From positions 109,314 through 173,313 of the forward strand of contig CBDBHI010000006.1 of the NCBI GenBank assembly GCA_965205595.1: a DNA stretch of 64,000 bases. The letters are read 5' to 3'. Source of the DNA: CATQHP01 sp965205595 (lineage in GTDB: Bacteria > Acidobacteriota > Terriglobia > Bryobacterales > UBA6623). The translations under genes and the position numbers were made by a program. This document shows, piece by piece, positions 50,137-57,943 of the stretch (position 1 is its first letter; every line of letters starts with the position of its first letter). The notes under the pieces were generated by a model. The model saw only the letters and a program-made list of their open reading frames with translations. It was not told where the DNA came from and did no database searches.

Positions 50137-50493
50137 ATGAGTCTTTCAATTCAAGTCCGTTCGAAAGTTCCAACGACATCGATTGAGCTTATCGGACGTC
50201 TAGTACTAGGGCAGGATCTAGAAAAAATCAGCGACCACGTTCGAAAGGCCATCGATCAAGGTGCACAGGAGATTCTGATTGATATGGCCGGGGTGACGTA
50301 CATCGATAGCTGTGGGCTCGGTGAGCTGGCGACCTATCACGCCAGAGCCGAACGAAATGGCTCGCGATTGGTGCTGCTAAACGCAATTGGCGCGGTACGG
50401 ACATCGCTACAGCTCACGAAGCTTGACACGATAATTTCGACGTCGGAGTCGACTGGTCGAACCGAGACGGGCTCTTACTTAGTTGTTCACTGA
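50137..50493 (+). CDS. STAS-domain anti-sigma-factor antagonist
   Basis: 118 aa, one STAS domain of the SpoIIAA/RsbV type. The phosphorylatable serine is in TYIDSCGLGEL (Ser58), after ILIDMAGV. Such proteins release a sigma factor by binding its anti-sigma kinase when unphosphorylated. No kinase or sigma gene is adjacent, so the partner is elsewhere. A very strong ribosome site (GAGGAGGT, 50125-50132) precedes ATG. Convergent with the MoxR-like gene. Confidence 0.88.
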   Translation: MSLSIQVRSKVPTTSIELIGRLVLGQDLEKISDHVRKAIDQGAQEILIDMAGVTYIDSCGLGELATYHARAERNGSRLVLLNAIGAVRTSLQLTKLDTIISTSESTGRTETGSYLVVH

Positions 50494-50504
50494 ACACCCG
50501 GGTG

Positions 50505-51335
50505 TTATTCGCTGTGCAGGACATAGCGCAGTGCCTCTCTGCCGAGGGTCTGGACGATAGCCGTATGAAGTAGTTGACCGCTTTCGGCTGCGTTCCCGGA
50601 CCCTCGAAGCTTGAGGGCAAAGCGGGCGATGTTTATTCCGTCGCGAGCACTATAGCGTTCGTCGGCTTGGTGCGCGGCTTGGAGAAAGCTCGTTACGTAG
50701 TCGAGAATCTCGTCATCGGCGAATGGGAGATTCTCTTTGAGGATTGATTTTTCGTCGTCGGGATCTGGAAAGTCGACAAGAATTTGCGGCTGAAGCCGGG
50801 AGTGGATGTACTCCGGCAATTCAAATGTCGAGGCGTCGTCATTCATGGTGGCGACCATTCGAAACTCAGGGTGCGCCTGGATCTTGATTCCGGCAACGAT
50901 CGATTCGACGTAGCGGCGCAAGTCGAGCAGCGGGGCGAGCGATGCCCAGCTCTTTTCGCTCATTCGATTGCCTTCGTCGAGGATGGCGACTCCGCCGCGA
51001 ATTACGGCGGTCAGCAGAGGTGAAGCGACGTAGCGTAGCCGGCCGGCTCCCTCGACGACGGGCGAAATAATGAGGTCTTCGGGCCGGGTGTCGAGCGTGG
51101 CCTGCATGATGTAGACTTCGCGGCCGAGCGCCTTGGCTGTCGCGTAGGCGAGCGTCGTCTTGCCGACGCCGGGTTTGCCGAGCAGACGCGGCGTCATCGG
51201 CACGTCGTCTTCATTGATGACGAGCCAGGCGGCCTGCAATTGACGCACTAGGTCTTGCTGACCGACCCAACGGATTTTCAGTTCGTCGGGGTGGGCAAGA
51301 TGGATTGTGACGCCGTCGATCTGAACGGTGCTCAT
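50505..51335 (-). CDS. MoxR-like AAA+ ATPase
   Basis: 276 aa from ATG 51335 (ATG 51344 is an alternative). Walker A LLGKPGVGKTTLAYATAK, Walker B GVAILDEGNRMSEKSW, sensor 1 FRMVATMNDDAS and an arginine-finger region PEYIHSRLQPQIL. MoxR/CbbQ-type chaperone ATPases remodel enzyme complexes, usually with a VWA-domain partner, but no VWA gene lies nearby. Divergent from the transporter gene at 51459. The frame is open further upstream, yet that part shows no family match. Confidence 0.82.
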   Translation of the reverse strand: MSTVQIDGVTIHLAHPDELKIRWVGQQDLVRQLQAAWLVINEDDVPMTPRLLGKPGVGKTTLAYATAKALGREVYIMQATLDTRPEDLIISPVVEGAGRLRYVASPLLTAVIRGGVAILDEGNRMSEKSWASLAPLLDLRRYVESIVAGIKIQAHPEFRMVATMNDDASTFELPEYIHSRLQPQILVDFPDPDDEKSILKENLPFADDEILDYVTSFLQAAHQADERYSARDGINIARFALKLRGSGNAAESGQLLHTAIVQTLGREALRYVLHSE

Positions 51336-51458
51336 TGACTTCATTCTAGGAGCTAGCCCGCGGCAGTCTCGATAGCCCGCATTTTTCAGCGGCCAACGGT
51401 TCCAGGCCGGCGCTGTCGCCCTATAATGTGAGGTCTCCGGCGAACGGCCCCTGGGCGT

Positions 51459-54167
51459 ATGGCGAAGATGCAATCGACAAGTCTGCCTCGACGCCTTCTC
51501 AACTACTTTCAGATTGATCGCGGCGAAGAACGGCTGACGTTTTTGCTGGGCAGCTATCTGCTGTTGGCGATGGCGACCGTAATATCGATCAAGGCGGTCG
51601 CGAACTCGGCGTTCTTGAGCGAGCACGAGGCCAAAATGCTGCCCTGGGCGGATCTGGCGGTCACCGTGGTTGTGGGCGGCGTGGTTTCGTACTATCTGCG
51701 GCTTTCGAATCGCTTCGCGCTGGGACGCTTGGTGTTTCTCTCACAGGTTGGTCTGGCGGCTTGCCTACTGGTTTTTTGGGCCTTGTTGATGGGGTCGGTT
51801 GCGGGCGTGCCGCTGGTGCTGTATGTCAGCGTCGGCGTGCTCTCGGCGTTGATTCCAAGCCAAGTATGGAGCGTTGTGGGCGCGAGCGTCACTACCCGCC
51901 AGGCGAAGCGACTCTTTGCTCTGATCGGCAGCGGAGGAATTCTAGGCGCCGCGTTGGGCGGCACGTTGACGGGCTGGATCGGCTCCCAATTTGGCAGCGA
52001 AGGATTGTTGCCGGTCGCAGCGCTGATGATGGCGGCGGCGGCCTTGATTGGGGGCGCGGTTACTCGCCGGCCGGGCGCGATTACTCAAGGGGCGGCCACG
52101 GAGAAAGCTTCGATTATTGAAAGCTTTCGCGAAGTTCGCGGCAGCCGCTATCTTTCGCTAATCACGTTGGTCATCTTCTGCGCCGCGGTTGTGAGTACGT
52201 TGGTGAAGTACCAGTTCAACGCGTCGGTGCAGGAGTACTTTGCTTCCGATCGCGACGCGCTTTCATCGTTTTTCGGATACTTCAACGGCTACATCGCGGT
52301 GTTTTCATTTGCCTTCCATGCGTTGCTGACCGGCCGGCTGTTGCGATGGTTTGGGCTGGCGGGCTGCTTGCTGATCTTGCCGCTTTCGCTTTTCGGCGGC
52401 ACTACATTTTTGCTGTTGGCGACGTCGTTCACGGCAGCGTTGGTTGCTCGCGGTTCTGACCAGGGCTTCCGGCATTCGATTGACCGCGCCTGCCAGGAAC
52501 TGCTGTACGTTCCGCTCGCGGCGAAAGTTCGCAATCGAGTGAAGAGCTTCTTAGACTTGGTGGTTGCGCGTACGGCTGACGGAGCGGCCAGTGTTGTGTT
52601 GCTCGTTCTCGTCACGGGGCTGGGGGCCGGTGTGGCTCAGATTAGCTGGGCGAGCCTTGCCGTTCTGGTTGTTTGGTTGGGCGGGCTCTTGATGCTGCGG
52701 GTCGAGTATGTTGCGGTGCTGCGGCGAACGATTGAGCGCAAGGATATTCAGGCCGAGGAAACCCTGCGGCGTCTGGCGAACGCCGAGCCCGAGGAGACGA
52801 TCAGCGATGCGCTGGCGGCGACTGACACTCGCACGGTTGAAGCGGCAGTGGCATGGATCAGCTTTGGGGGCGCGGGCGGGGAGCAGGCTCAGCTCACTCG
52901 TCTGCTGACCCACGAGTCGACGACGATTCGGCGCAAGGCTCTGGAGGTTGTTGCCGCGCAAGACGTGAAGGGCAATGAGGACGCGGTGGTCGGCTTCATC
53001 GAGGAAGAAGACGACCTGGATACGCAGCGAGTGGGACTGGGCTATTTGGATTCCCAATCAAAGAAGCACACCGCGAAGGTTTGTCGGCGATGGACGGAAG
53101 GCACTAACCGAGAGTTGGCGGCATTAGCGGCGGGTTGGTTGTTATCGAATGACGCGGGGACTCCGGAAACGGAGCAGGTGTATTGGGAATCTGTAGACTC
53201 GGCGACCACGGGCAATGTCGCAAGCCGGCTACGAGCGGCAACGATTCTTTCGCTGGCGCCAGCGGGAGATAGGGCACACGAGGCGCTGTCGGCACTGCTG
53301 CGGGACGAAGATTCAAGGGTGCTGAGCGCGGCGATCGAGAGTTGTGGAATTCTCAGGCCGGTTGGCCAAATTGAAAGGTTGTTGAATCTGCTGGGAGCGC
53401 CGAAGCACCGCAGAGCCGCCCGCGAGGCGCTCGCTGCTTACGGCGATCCGTTGCTTGGAAAGTTGCGCGAGTATGCGGCGAGTTCAGCTCGTAGCGGCGT
53501 TGATGACCGCGAAATTCCGCGGGTGGTTGCGGCGGTGGGCGGCCCGGCGGCGGCGGAATTTCTGGTGGAATCGATGCGGCGCAAGCATCATCTCGAGCGA
53601 GCCGGATTGCTCGAAGCGCTGGTGAGGCTGTGCGCGCGCGAACCAAAGCTGCCGCTGGACGCGGGTCGAATCAAGAACTTGCTGATCGACGAGATTCGCG
53701 GCTATTACGAGGGGATCGAGCTTCTTGAAACGCTGGACGCGGGTCCTCGCGACAAGGGTGCGGCGTTTCTAAAACGTGCGTTGGATGAACGGCAAGCCGG
53801 CAGGATGAGGAAGATCTTTCTGTTCCTATCGCTGATCTATCCCACGCGGGAAATGCGTGACGCCGGGCATTGGGTTTTGAGTGGATCGGCCGAGCTGCGA
53901 GCGAACGCGATCGAATTTCTCGATACACGAGTTTCGAATGACATTAGGCAACTTTTGTTGCCGATTATCGAAAGCGGCGACCAGACGACCAAGGTGTTCG
54001 CGGGACGGCAGTTGTTTCGATTTGAAAGCATGCCGTACGCTAGCGGATTGCGGAGACTGATGGCGACACCGGACCCGTGGCTGCAGGCCTGCGCGGCCCA
54101 CGCGGCAGGTGAGTCGGGAGCGCAGAGTCTGCTGCCGCGGCTGCGTGAGCTGTCGGCGAGCGCTTAG
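51459..54167 (+). CDS. ADP/ATP-translocase-like carrier with HEAT-like C-terminal domain
   Basis: 902 aa. Residues ~25-430 form about twelve membrane helices of the nucleotide-translocase (NTT/TLC) or MFS-related type, with LSALIPSQVWSVVGASVTTRQAKRLF and GSGGILGAALGGTLTGWIG. The long C-terminal part (about 440-900) is soluble and helical, with HEAT-like pairs such as LTHESTTIRRKALEVVAAQD and LLRDEDSRVLSAAIESCG. A cNMP-binding protein gene starts on the next base after the stop. The transported substrate is unknown; nucleotide exchange is only one option. Confidence 0.75.
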   Translation: MAKMQSTSLPRRLLNYFQIDRGEERLTFLLGSYLLLAMATVISIKAVANSAFLSEHEAKMLPWADLAVTVVVGGVVSYYLRLSNRFALGRLVFLSQVGLAACLLVFWALLMGSVAGVPLVLYVSVGVLSALIPSQVWSVVGASVTTRQAKRLFALIGSGGILGAALGGTLTGWIGSQFGSEGLLPVAALMMAAAALIGGAVTRRPGAITQGAATEKASIIESFREVRGSRYLSLITLVIFCAAVVSTLVKYQFNASVQEYFASDRDALSSFFGYFNGYIAVFSFAFHALLTGRLLRWFGLAGCLLILPLSLFGGTTFLLLATSFTAALVARGSDQGFRHSIDRACQELLYVPLAAKVRNRVKSFLDLVVARTADGAASVVLLVLVTGLGAGVAQISWASLAVLVVWLGGLLMLRVEYVAVLRRTIERKDIQAEETLRRLANAEPEETISDALAATDTRTVEAAVAWISFGGAGGEQAQLTRLLTHESTTIRRKALEVVAAQDVKGNEDAVVGFIEEEDDLDTQRVGLGYLDSQSKKHTAKVCRRWTEGTNRELAALAAGWLLSNDAGTPETEQVYWESVDSATTGNVASRLRAATILSLAPAGDRAHEALSALLRDEDSRVLSAAIESCGILRPVGQIERLLNLLGAPKHRRAAREALAAYGDPLLGKLREYAASSARSGVDDREIPRVVAAVGGPAAAEFLVESMRRKHHLERAGLLEALVRLCAREPKLPLDAGRIKNLLIDEIRGYYEGIELLETLDAGPRDKGAAFLKRALDERQAGRMRKIFLFLSLIYPTREMRDAGHWVLSGSAELRANAIEFLDTRVSNDIRQLLLPIIESGDQTTKVFAGRQLFRFESMPYASGLRRLMATPDPWLQACAAHAAGESGAQSLLPRLRELSASA

Positions 54168-54602
54168 ATGGAGTCGCTGACAACGCTGGAGCGGGCGATC
54201 CGACTACAGAAGGTTGAACTATTTTCAGAGTTGGAGACTGAGCAGTTGGCGCTGCTCGCCTCGATTGCGCAGCCGGTGTCGCTTTCAGTTGGCGAGAAGC
54301 TGGTCGAGCAAAACAGCAGACAGACGGCGCTCTACGTTGTGTTGAATGGGGGCATTGAAGTTCGCCGAGACGGCAATTTGATGCTGACCGCGCTACACGA
54401 TGAAACGATTGGAAACTGGGCGTTTTTTGATGAGCAGCCTAGCGTCGTGGAAGCGATCGCCGCTGAGGATTCTGACCTGCTAAAGATCGAGCGCGAAGAT
54501 TTTTTCGATTTGCTGGCTGATCATCGCGAGATGACTCGGGGATTATTTCAGGCTTTGTTTCACCGCTTGCGGACACTTCTATCGGCTGGGCTTAGCGGGT
54601 AG
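54168..54602 (+). CDS. Cyclic-nucleotide-binding domain protein
   Basis: 144 aa, a single cNMP-binding beta-roll: LFSELETEQLALLASIAQPVSLSVGEKLVEQ, LYVVLNGGIEVRRDGN, NWAFFDEQPSVVEAIA and a C-terminal helix EREDFFDLLADHREMTRGLFQALFHRLR. No DNA-binding domain, so it is not a Crp regulator. It begins immediately after the carrier gene and is probably a regulatory subunit of it. The usual phosphate-binding RxxS/T Arg is not obvious (WAFFDEQPSVVEA), so ligand binding is uncertain. Confidence 0.85.
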   Translation: MESLTTLERAIRLQKVELFSELETEQLALLASIAQPVSLSVGEKLVEQNSRQTALYVVLNGGIEVRRDGNLMLTALHDETIGNWAFFDEQPSVVEAIAAEDSDLLKIEREDFFDLLADHREMTRGLFQALFHRLRTLLSAGLSG

Positions 54603-54648
54603 GTCCGCTGCCAGTGGCGGCAGTCGCTTCGATATGCTGGAGGTCCCT

Positions 54649-56325
54649 ATGGCTCTACAGTTGTTGGTTTCGATCGCACTAAGCGCTTGGCTCGCCTTGG
54701 CGGGCGATGTTAGTTCGAAAAGGCTTATCAACGCGGAGTCGGAGCCCGAGAACTGGCTCTCGTACTACGGAACGTACAAATCTTGGCGATATAGCCCGCT
54801 CGATGAGGTCCACAAGGGCAACATCGACAAACTGGCGCCGGTTTGGGCGTTTGAGACGGGCATCACCGACGGCGGCATGCAGTGCGCTCCAATCGTCGTT
54901 GACGGCGTGATGTACGTGACGTCGGCATGGAACAACGTATTCGCTCTAAAAGCCGACAGCGGCGAGCGGCTGTGGACATACAGCTACGAGGTCGCTGACA
55001 AGGCGGGGATACCCGCCGGATACGGGACTTGGAACCGCGGCGTGGCTGTGTGGCAGGACCTCGTTTTCATGGGCACTTTGGACAACCACTTGGTCGCTAT
55101 AGATGCTAAATCGGGGCGTGAGGTTTGGGACGTTGAGATCGAGAACGCTCGTCAAGGCGGCGGAAATATTACCGGCGCCCCGCTTGTGGTGAAGGACATG
55201 GTGATCACGGGCGTCACCGGCGGCGACTCCGCGCATCGGGGCTATCTCAACGCGTTCGACGCGAAGACCGGCCGCCATCTGTGGCGATTTTGGACGATTC
55301 CGGGGGAAGGCGAGCCCGGCAACGAGACCTGGAAAGGTGATAGCTGGAAGCAGGGCGGCGGTTCGACTTGGATGACAGGTACGTACGACGCCGAGCTCGA
55401 CTTGCTTTACTGGGCGGTCGGTAACCCGGCGGCGGATTTCTATGGTGAAAGCCGCAAGGGCGACAACCTCTACACCGAATCGATCGTGGCGCTCGATCCG
55501 GACACGGGCAAGCTCAAGTGGCATCACCAGCAGATTCCTTACGATGTGTGGGACTTCGACGCCGCATACGAGATTGTGCTGCTCGACTTGGAGGTTGACG
55601 GCAAGGCGCGCAGGTTGTTGCTCAATCCCAACAAGAGCGGCTATGTCTGGATCATCGACCGTACGAATGGTGAGTTTGTGAATGCTTGGAATCTGGTCGA
55701 GACTTCGAACTGGATCAGCGGTATCGACGAAGAGGGCAATCTGGTCGGACGCAATGAGCCGGAAGTCGGCAAAGCGACGCTGGTGTGCCCGGCGATTGGT
55801 GGCGGGCGAAGCTGGAACCACGGTGCTTATAGTCCGAAGACAGGACTCTACTATTCGACAGGGATCGAGTGGTGCCAGACGCTTACGGTGAAGCGTGAAG
55901 AAGGGCGCGACGGCTTGGCGTTTTTTGGTGGCAAGTTTAAGTTACGGCCACCGCCGGACGGCCGTGCGTATGCGCACTTGGGAGCGTACGATCCAATCAC
56001 GGGCGAGCGCAAGTGGCGGATCGAACATAAATATCCTTTGCTGGCGTCGCAGCTTGCAACTGGTGGTGGGCTGATATTCAGCGGCGACGCGGAGGGTCGT
56101 TTCTTTGCGCTTGACGCTGAGACTGGTAAGGAACTTTGGTCGTTTCGGACAGGGTCCGGCCACCGTGGCTCGGCAGTCACTTACTCAGTCGATGGACGAC
56201 AGTACATCGCAACACCGAGTGGCTGGGGCTCGGCTTTGGCTGGAATCATGAGCCAGGTTTGGCCAGAGACAGCGGATATGCCCTCGGGCTCTAGTGTGTT
56301 TGTGTTTGCGGTGCCGGAGGACTAG
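54649..56325 (+). CDS. PQQ-dependent quinoprotein dehydrogenase
   Basis: 558 aa, signal peptide (ALQLLVSIALSAWLALAG), then an eight-bladed propeller with tryptophan-docking repeats (LWTYSYEVADKAG, GREVWDVEIENARQG, GRHLWRFWTIPG, GKELWSFRTGSG). The catalytic Asp region is QQIPYDVWDFDAAYE; Ca and PQQ contacts lie in GSTWMTGTYDAELDLLYWAVGNP. Oxidises an alcohol or related substrate in the periplasm and passes electrons to a cytochrome, encoded next. Ribosome site GGAGGT (54639-54644) sets the start. Confidence 0.9.
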   Translation: MALQLLVSIALSAWLALAGDVSSKRLINAESEPENWLSYYGTYKSWRYSPLDEVHKGNIDKLAPVWAFETGITDGGMQCAPIVVDGVMYVTSAWNNVFALKADSGERLWTYSYEVADKAGIPAGYGTWNRGVAVWQDLVFMGTLDNHLVAIDAKSGREVWDVEIENARQGGGNITGAPLVVKDMVITGVTGGDSAHRGYLNAFDAKTGRHLWRFWTIPGEGEPGNETWKGDSWKQGGGSTWMTGTYDAELDLLYWAVGNPAADFYGESRKGDNLYTESIVALDPDTGKLKWHHQQIPYDVWDFDAAYEIVLLDLEVDGKARRLLLNPNKSGYVWIIDRTNGEFVNAWNLVETSNWISGIDEEGNLVGRNEPEVGKATLVCPAIGGGRSWNHGAYSPKTGLYYSTGIEWCQTLTVKREEGRDGLAFFGGKFKLRPPPDGRAYAHLGAYDPITGERKWRIEHKYPLLASQLATGGGLIFSGDAEGRFFALDAETGKELWSFRTGSGHRGSAVTYSVDGRQYIATPSGWGSALAGIMSQVWPETADMPSGSSVFVFAVPED

Positions 56326-56326
56326 C

Positions 56327-57151
56327 GTGGTGCGAATAGCAATCGTGGCCGCGGCGTTTGCGCTTGTTCCATGGGGGATGTTCGCGCAGTCGGTCGACCT
56401 GGTCAACGCGGAGTTGATTGCTCGCGGCTCCGCCTCGTACGCCAAGAGTTGCGCCGTGGGGTATTGCCATGGTTCGGAAGGCGCGGCAGGGCGGGGACCG
56501 GTACTTCGCGATCGCGAGTGGGACCCTCGGCAGCTTTTCAAGACAACGCATGACGGGCTGCCGGGCACAAGCATGCCGGCTTGGAAGGGGATTCTGCCGC
56601 AAGAGGAAATTTGGGCGATCACGGCGTACATCGTCAGCCTGGGGCCGCGGGTTCCCGCGCCGAGCGTGTTTGAGCTGAGCGAGGCGGCGCGGGAAATACC
56701 CCGCGAGCTTGGCGCCGAGGCGCAACGGGGTCACGACCTGTTCTTTGACCTGACGAACGAAAAGCGTTGCTCGATCTGCCACAGGGCCGGCCGCGAGGGA
56801 TCGGCAAATGTTGGGCCGAATCTGGCGCAATCGGTGAAGGGGAAATCCGCGGCGAAGTTGCGCCGCGCGATTCATGAGCCCAACGCGGACGTAGCGTTCG
56901 GGTACGCGACGACCCAGATTCGGTTGCGATCAGGAGAGACGGTCACGGGAATACTATTGGACAAAAACAAATTGCGGATGCGGCTGTTCGATGTCCACAC
57001 GTTGCCGCCGGCGCTTCGTTCGTTCTATGGCGATGAGGTGCGGAGGGTTCGGACGAGGAAAGGCTCGATCATGCCGCGGGGCGGGGAACTGGGCTACTCG
57101 CAGGCCGAGGTTGATGCCGTTGTTGCGTTTCTGGTGGAATTGAATGACTAG
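56327..57151 (+). CDS. Di-heme c-type cytochrome with CX4CH site
   Basis: 274 aa, GTG start (56327 or 56330), signal peptide VRIAIVAAAFALVPWGMFAQ. First heme motif CAVGYCH has four residues between cysteines instead of two; the second is the usual CSICH. The C-terminal part contains VTGILLDKNKLRMRLFD and LRSFYGDEVRR, typical of cytochromes that partner quinoproteins. One base after the quinoprotein stop, so one operon. Its stop TAG (57149-57151) shares T and A with the target of the adjoining IS630 element. Confidence 0.85.
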   Translation: MVRIAIVAAAFALVPWGMFAQSVDLVNAELIARGSASYAKSCAVGYCHGSEGAAGRGPVLRDREWDPRQLFKTTHDGLPGTSMPAWKGILPQEEIWAITAYIVSLGPRVPAPSVFELSEAAREIPRELGAEAQRGHDLFFDLTNEKRCSICHRAGREGSANVGPNLAQSVKGKSAAKLRRAIHEPNADVAFGYATTQIRLRSGETVTGILLDKNKLRMRLFDVHTLPPALRSFYGDEVRRVRTRKGSIMPRGGELGYSQAEVDAVVAFLVELND

Positions 57152-57943
57152 TTCTTTGACCGCCTAATGTTTGGTCTTTCGTAGTCGAACTTTGCGGCGT
57201 GCGGTTTTGCGGTCGAAGCGCCAGTCGATCTTCACCCGGTCGCGGTTGACCGGGCGGTTCCAGGCCGCCGCCTTGCTGCGCAGTTTTGTCAGGTCCGGGA
57301 TGCGTCGCTTGCCCAAGCATTGCCTGCCGAACAGTCCGATCTCGATCTCCGCCTGATTCAACCAGCTGCCATGCTTCGGGGTGTAGTGCGCAGTGAAACT
57401 CTCCCAAATCTGCCCGCCGCGCTCGTCGCCGCAAAGATTTGTCAGCGACTTGAGCGTGTGTGTCGAGAGATTGTCCATGATCAAGTGGATCGTCTCCGCT
57501 TGGGGGTAGAACAGCGCCAGCTCAAACAGCGCCTTGGCAAACTCCGCCCCGCAGCGGTTCGGCGTCACGAACGTAAAATGGCGGCCCGCCTTGGGCTCCA
57601 CGGCACAGAACACATTAGCCGTTCCGCGGCGCTGATACTCGCTGTCGAAACGAGCCTCGCGTCCCGGCGCGGCGGGCGTCGGAGGACGAACGTCGGCGTG
57701 CAGCGTCACCGCCTTCTCGTCCAAACAAACCACCGGCTGGGTCGGATTGGAGGGCCGTTCGTAGGTCTCGAGCACGTCTTCCATGCGCACGATGTAGTCG
57801 TCATTGAGTTCCGCCACGCACCACATTTTTTTCGCGCCACGGCTTGAGGTCGTGGCTGAGCAGCAAGACGCGAATGGTTTCTCGACCCGCTCGCGGGACC
57901 AGCCGTCGCTTGACGGCTTCGGCGGCGACGAGCCGCTTCGTCG
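57151..57943 (-). mobile_element. Second IS630-family element, 5'-truncated
   Basis: Its outer end starts GTTCTTTGACCGCC right after the TA of the cytochrome stop codon. The other end is missing: the group II intron begins at 57944 in the transposase gene, and the sequence beyond the intron does not continue the transposase. A remnant, not an active element. Confidence 0.75.
57164..57943 (-). pseudogene. IS630-family transposase, 5'-truncated and frameshifted
   Basis: The DDE core is readable: VVCLDEKAVTLHAD, IHLIMDNLSTHTLKS and HGSWLNQAEIEIGLF. Upstream the protein continues in another frame as AAEAVKRRLVPRAGRETIRVLL and HDLKPWREK. The two frames meet at the A7 run (T7 on the plus strand, 57826-57832); with six A the protein reads WREKMWCVAEL without a break. 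The 5' third with the helix-turn-helix is absent. Distinct from the IS630 at 37.6 kb (different sequence). Confidence 0.8.
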
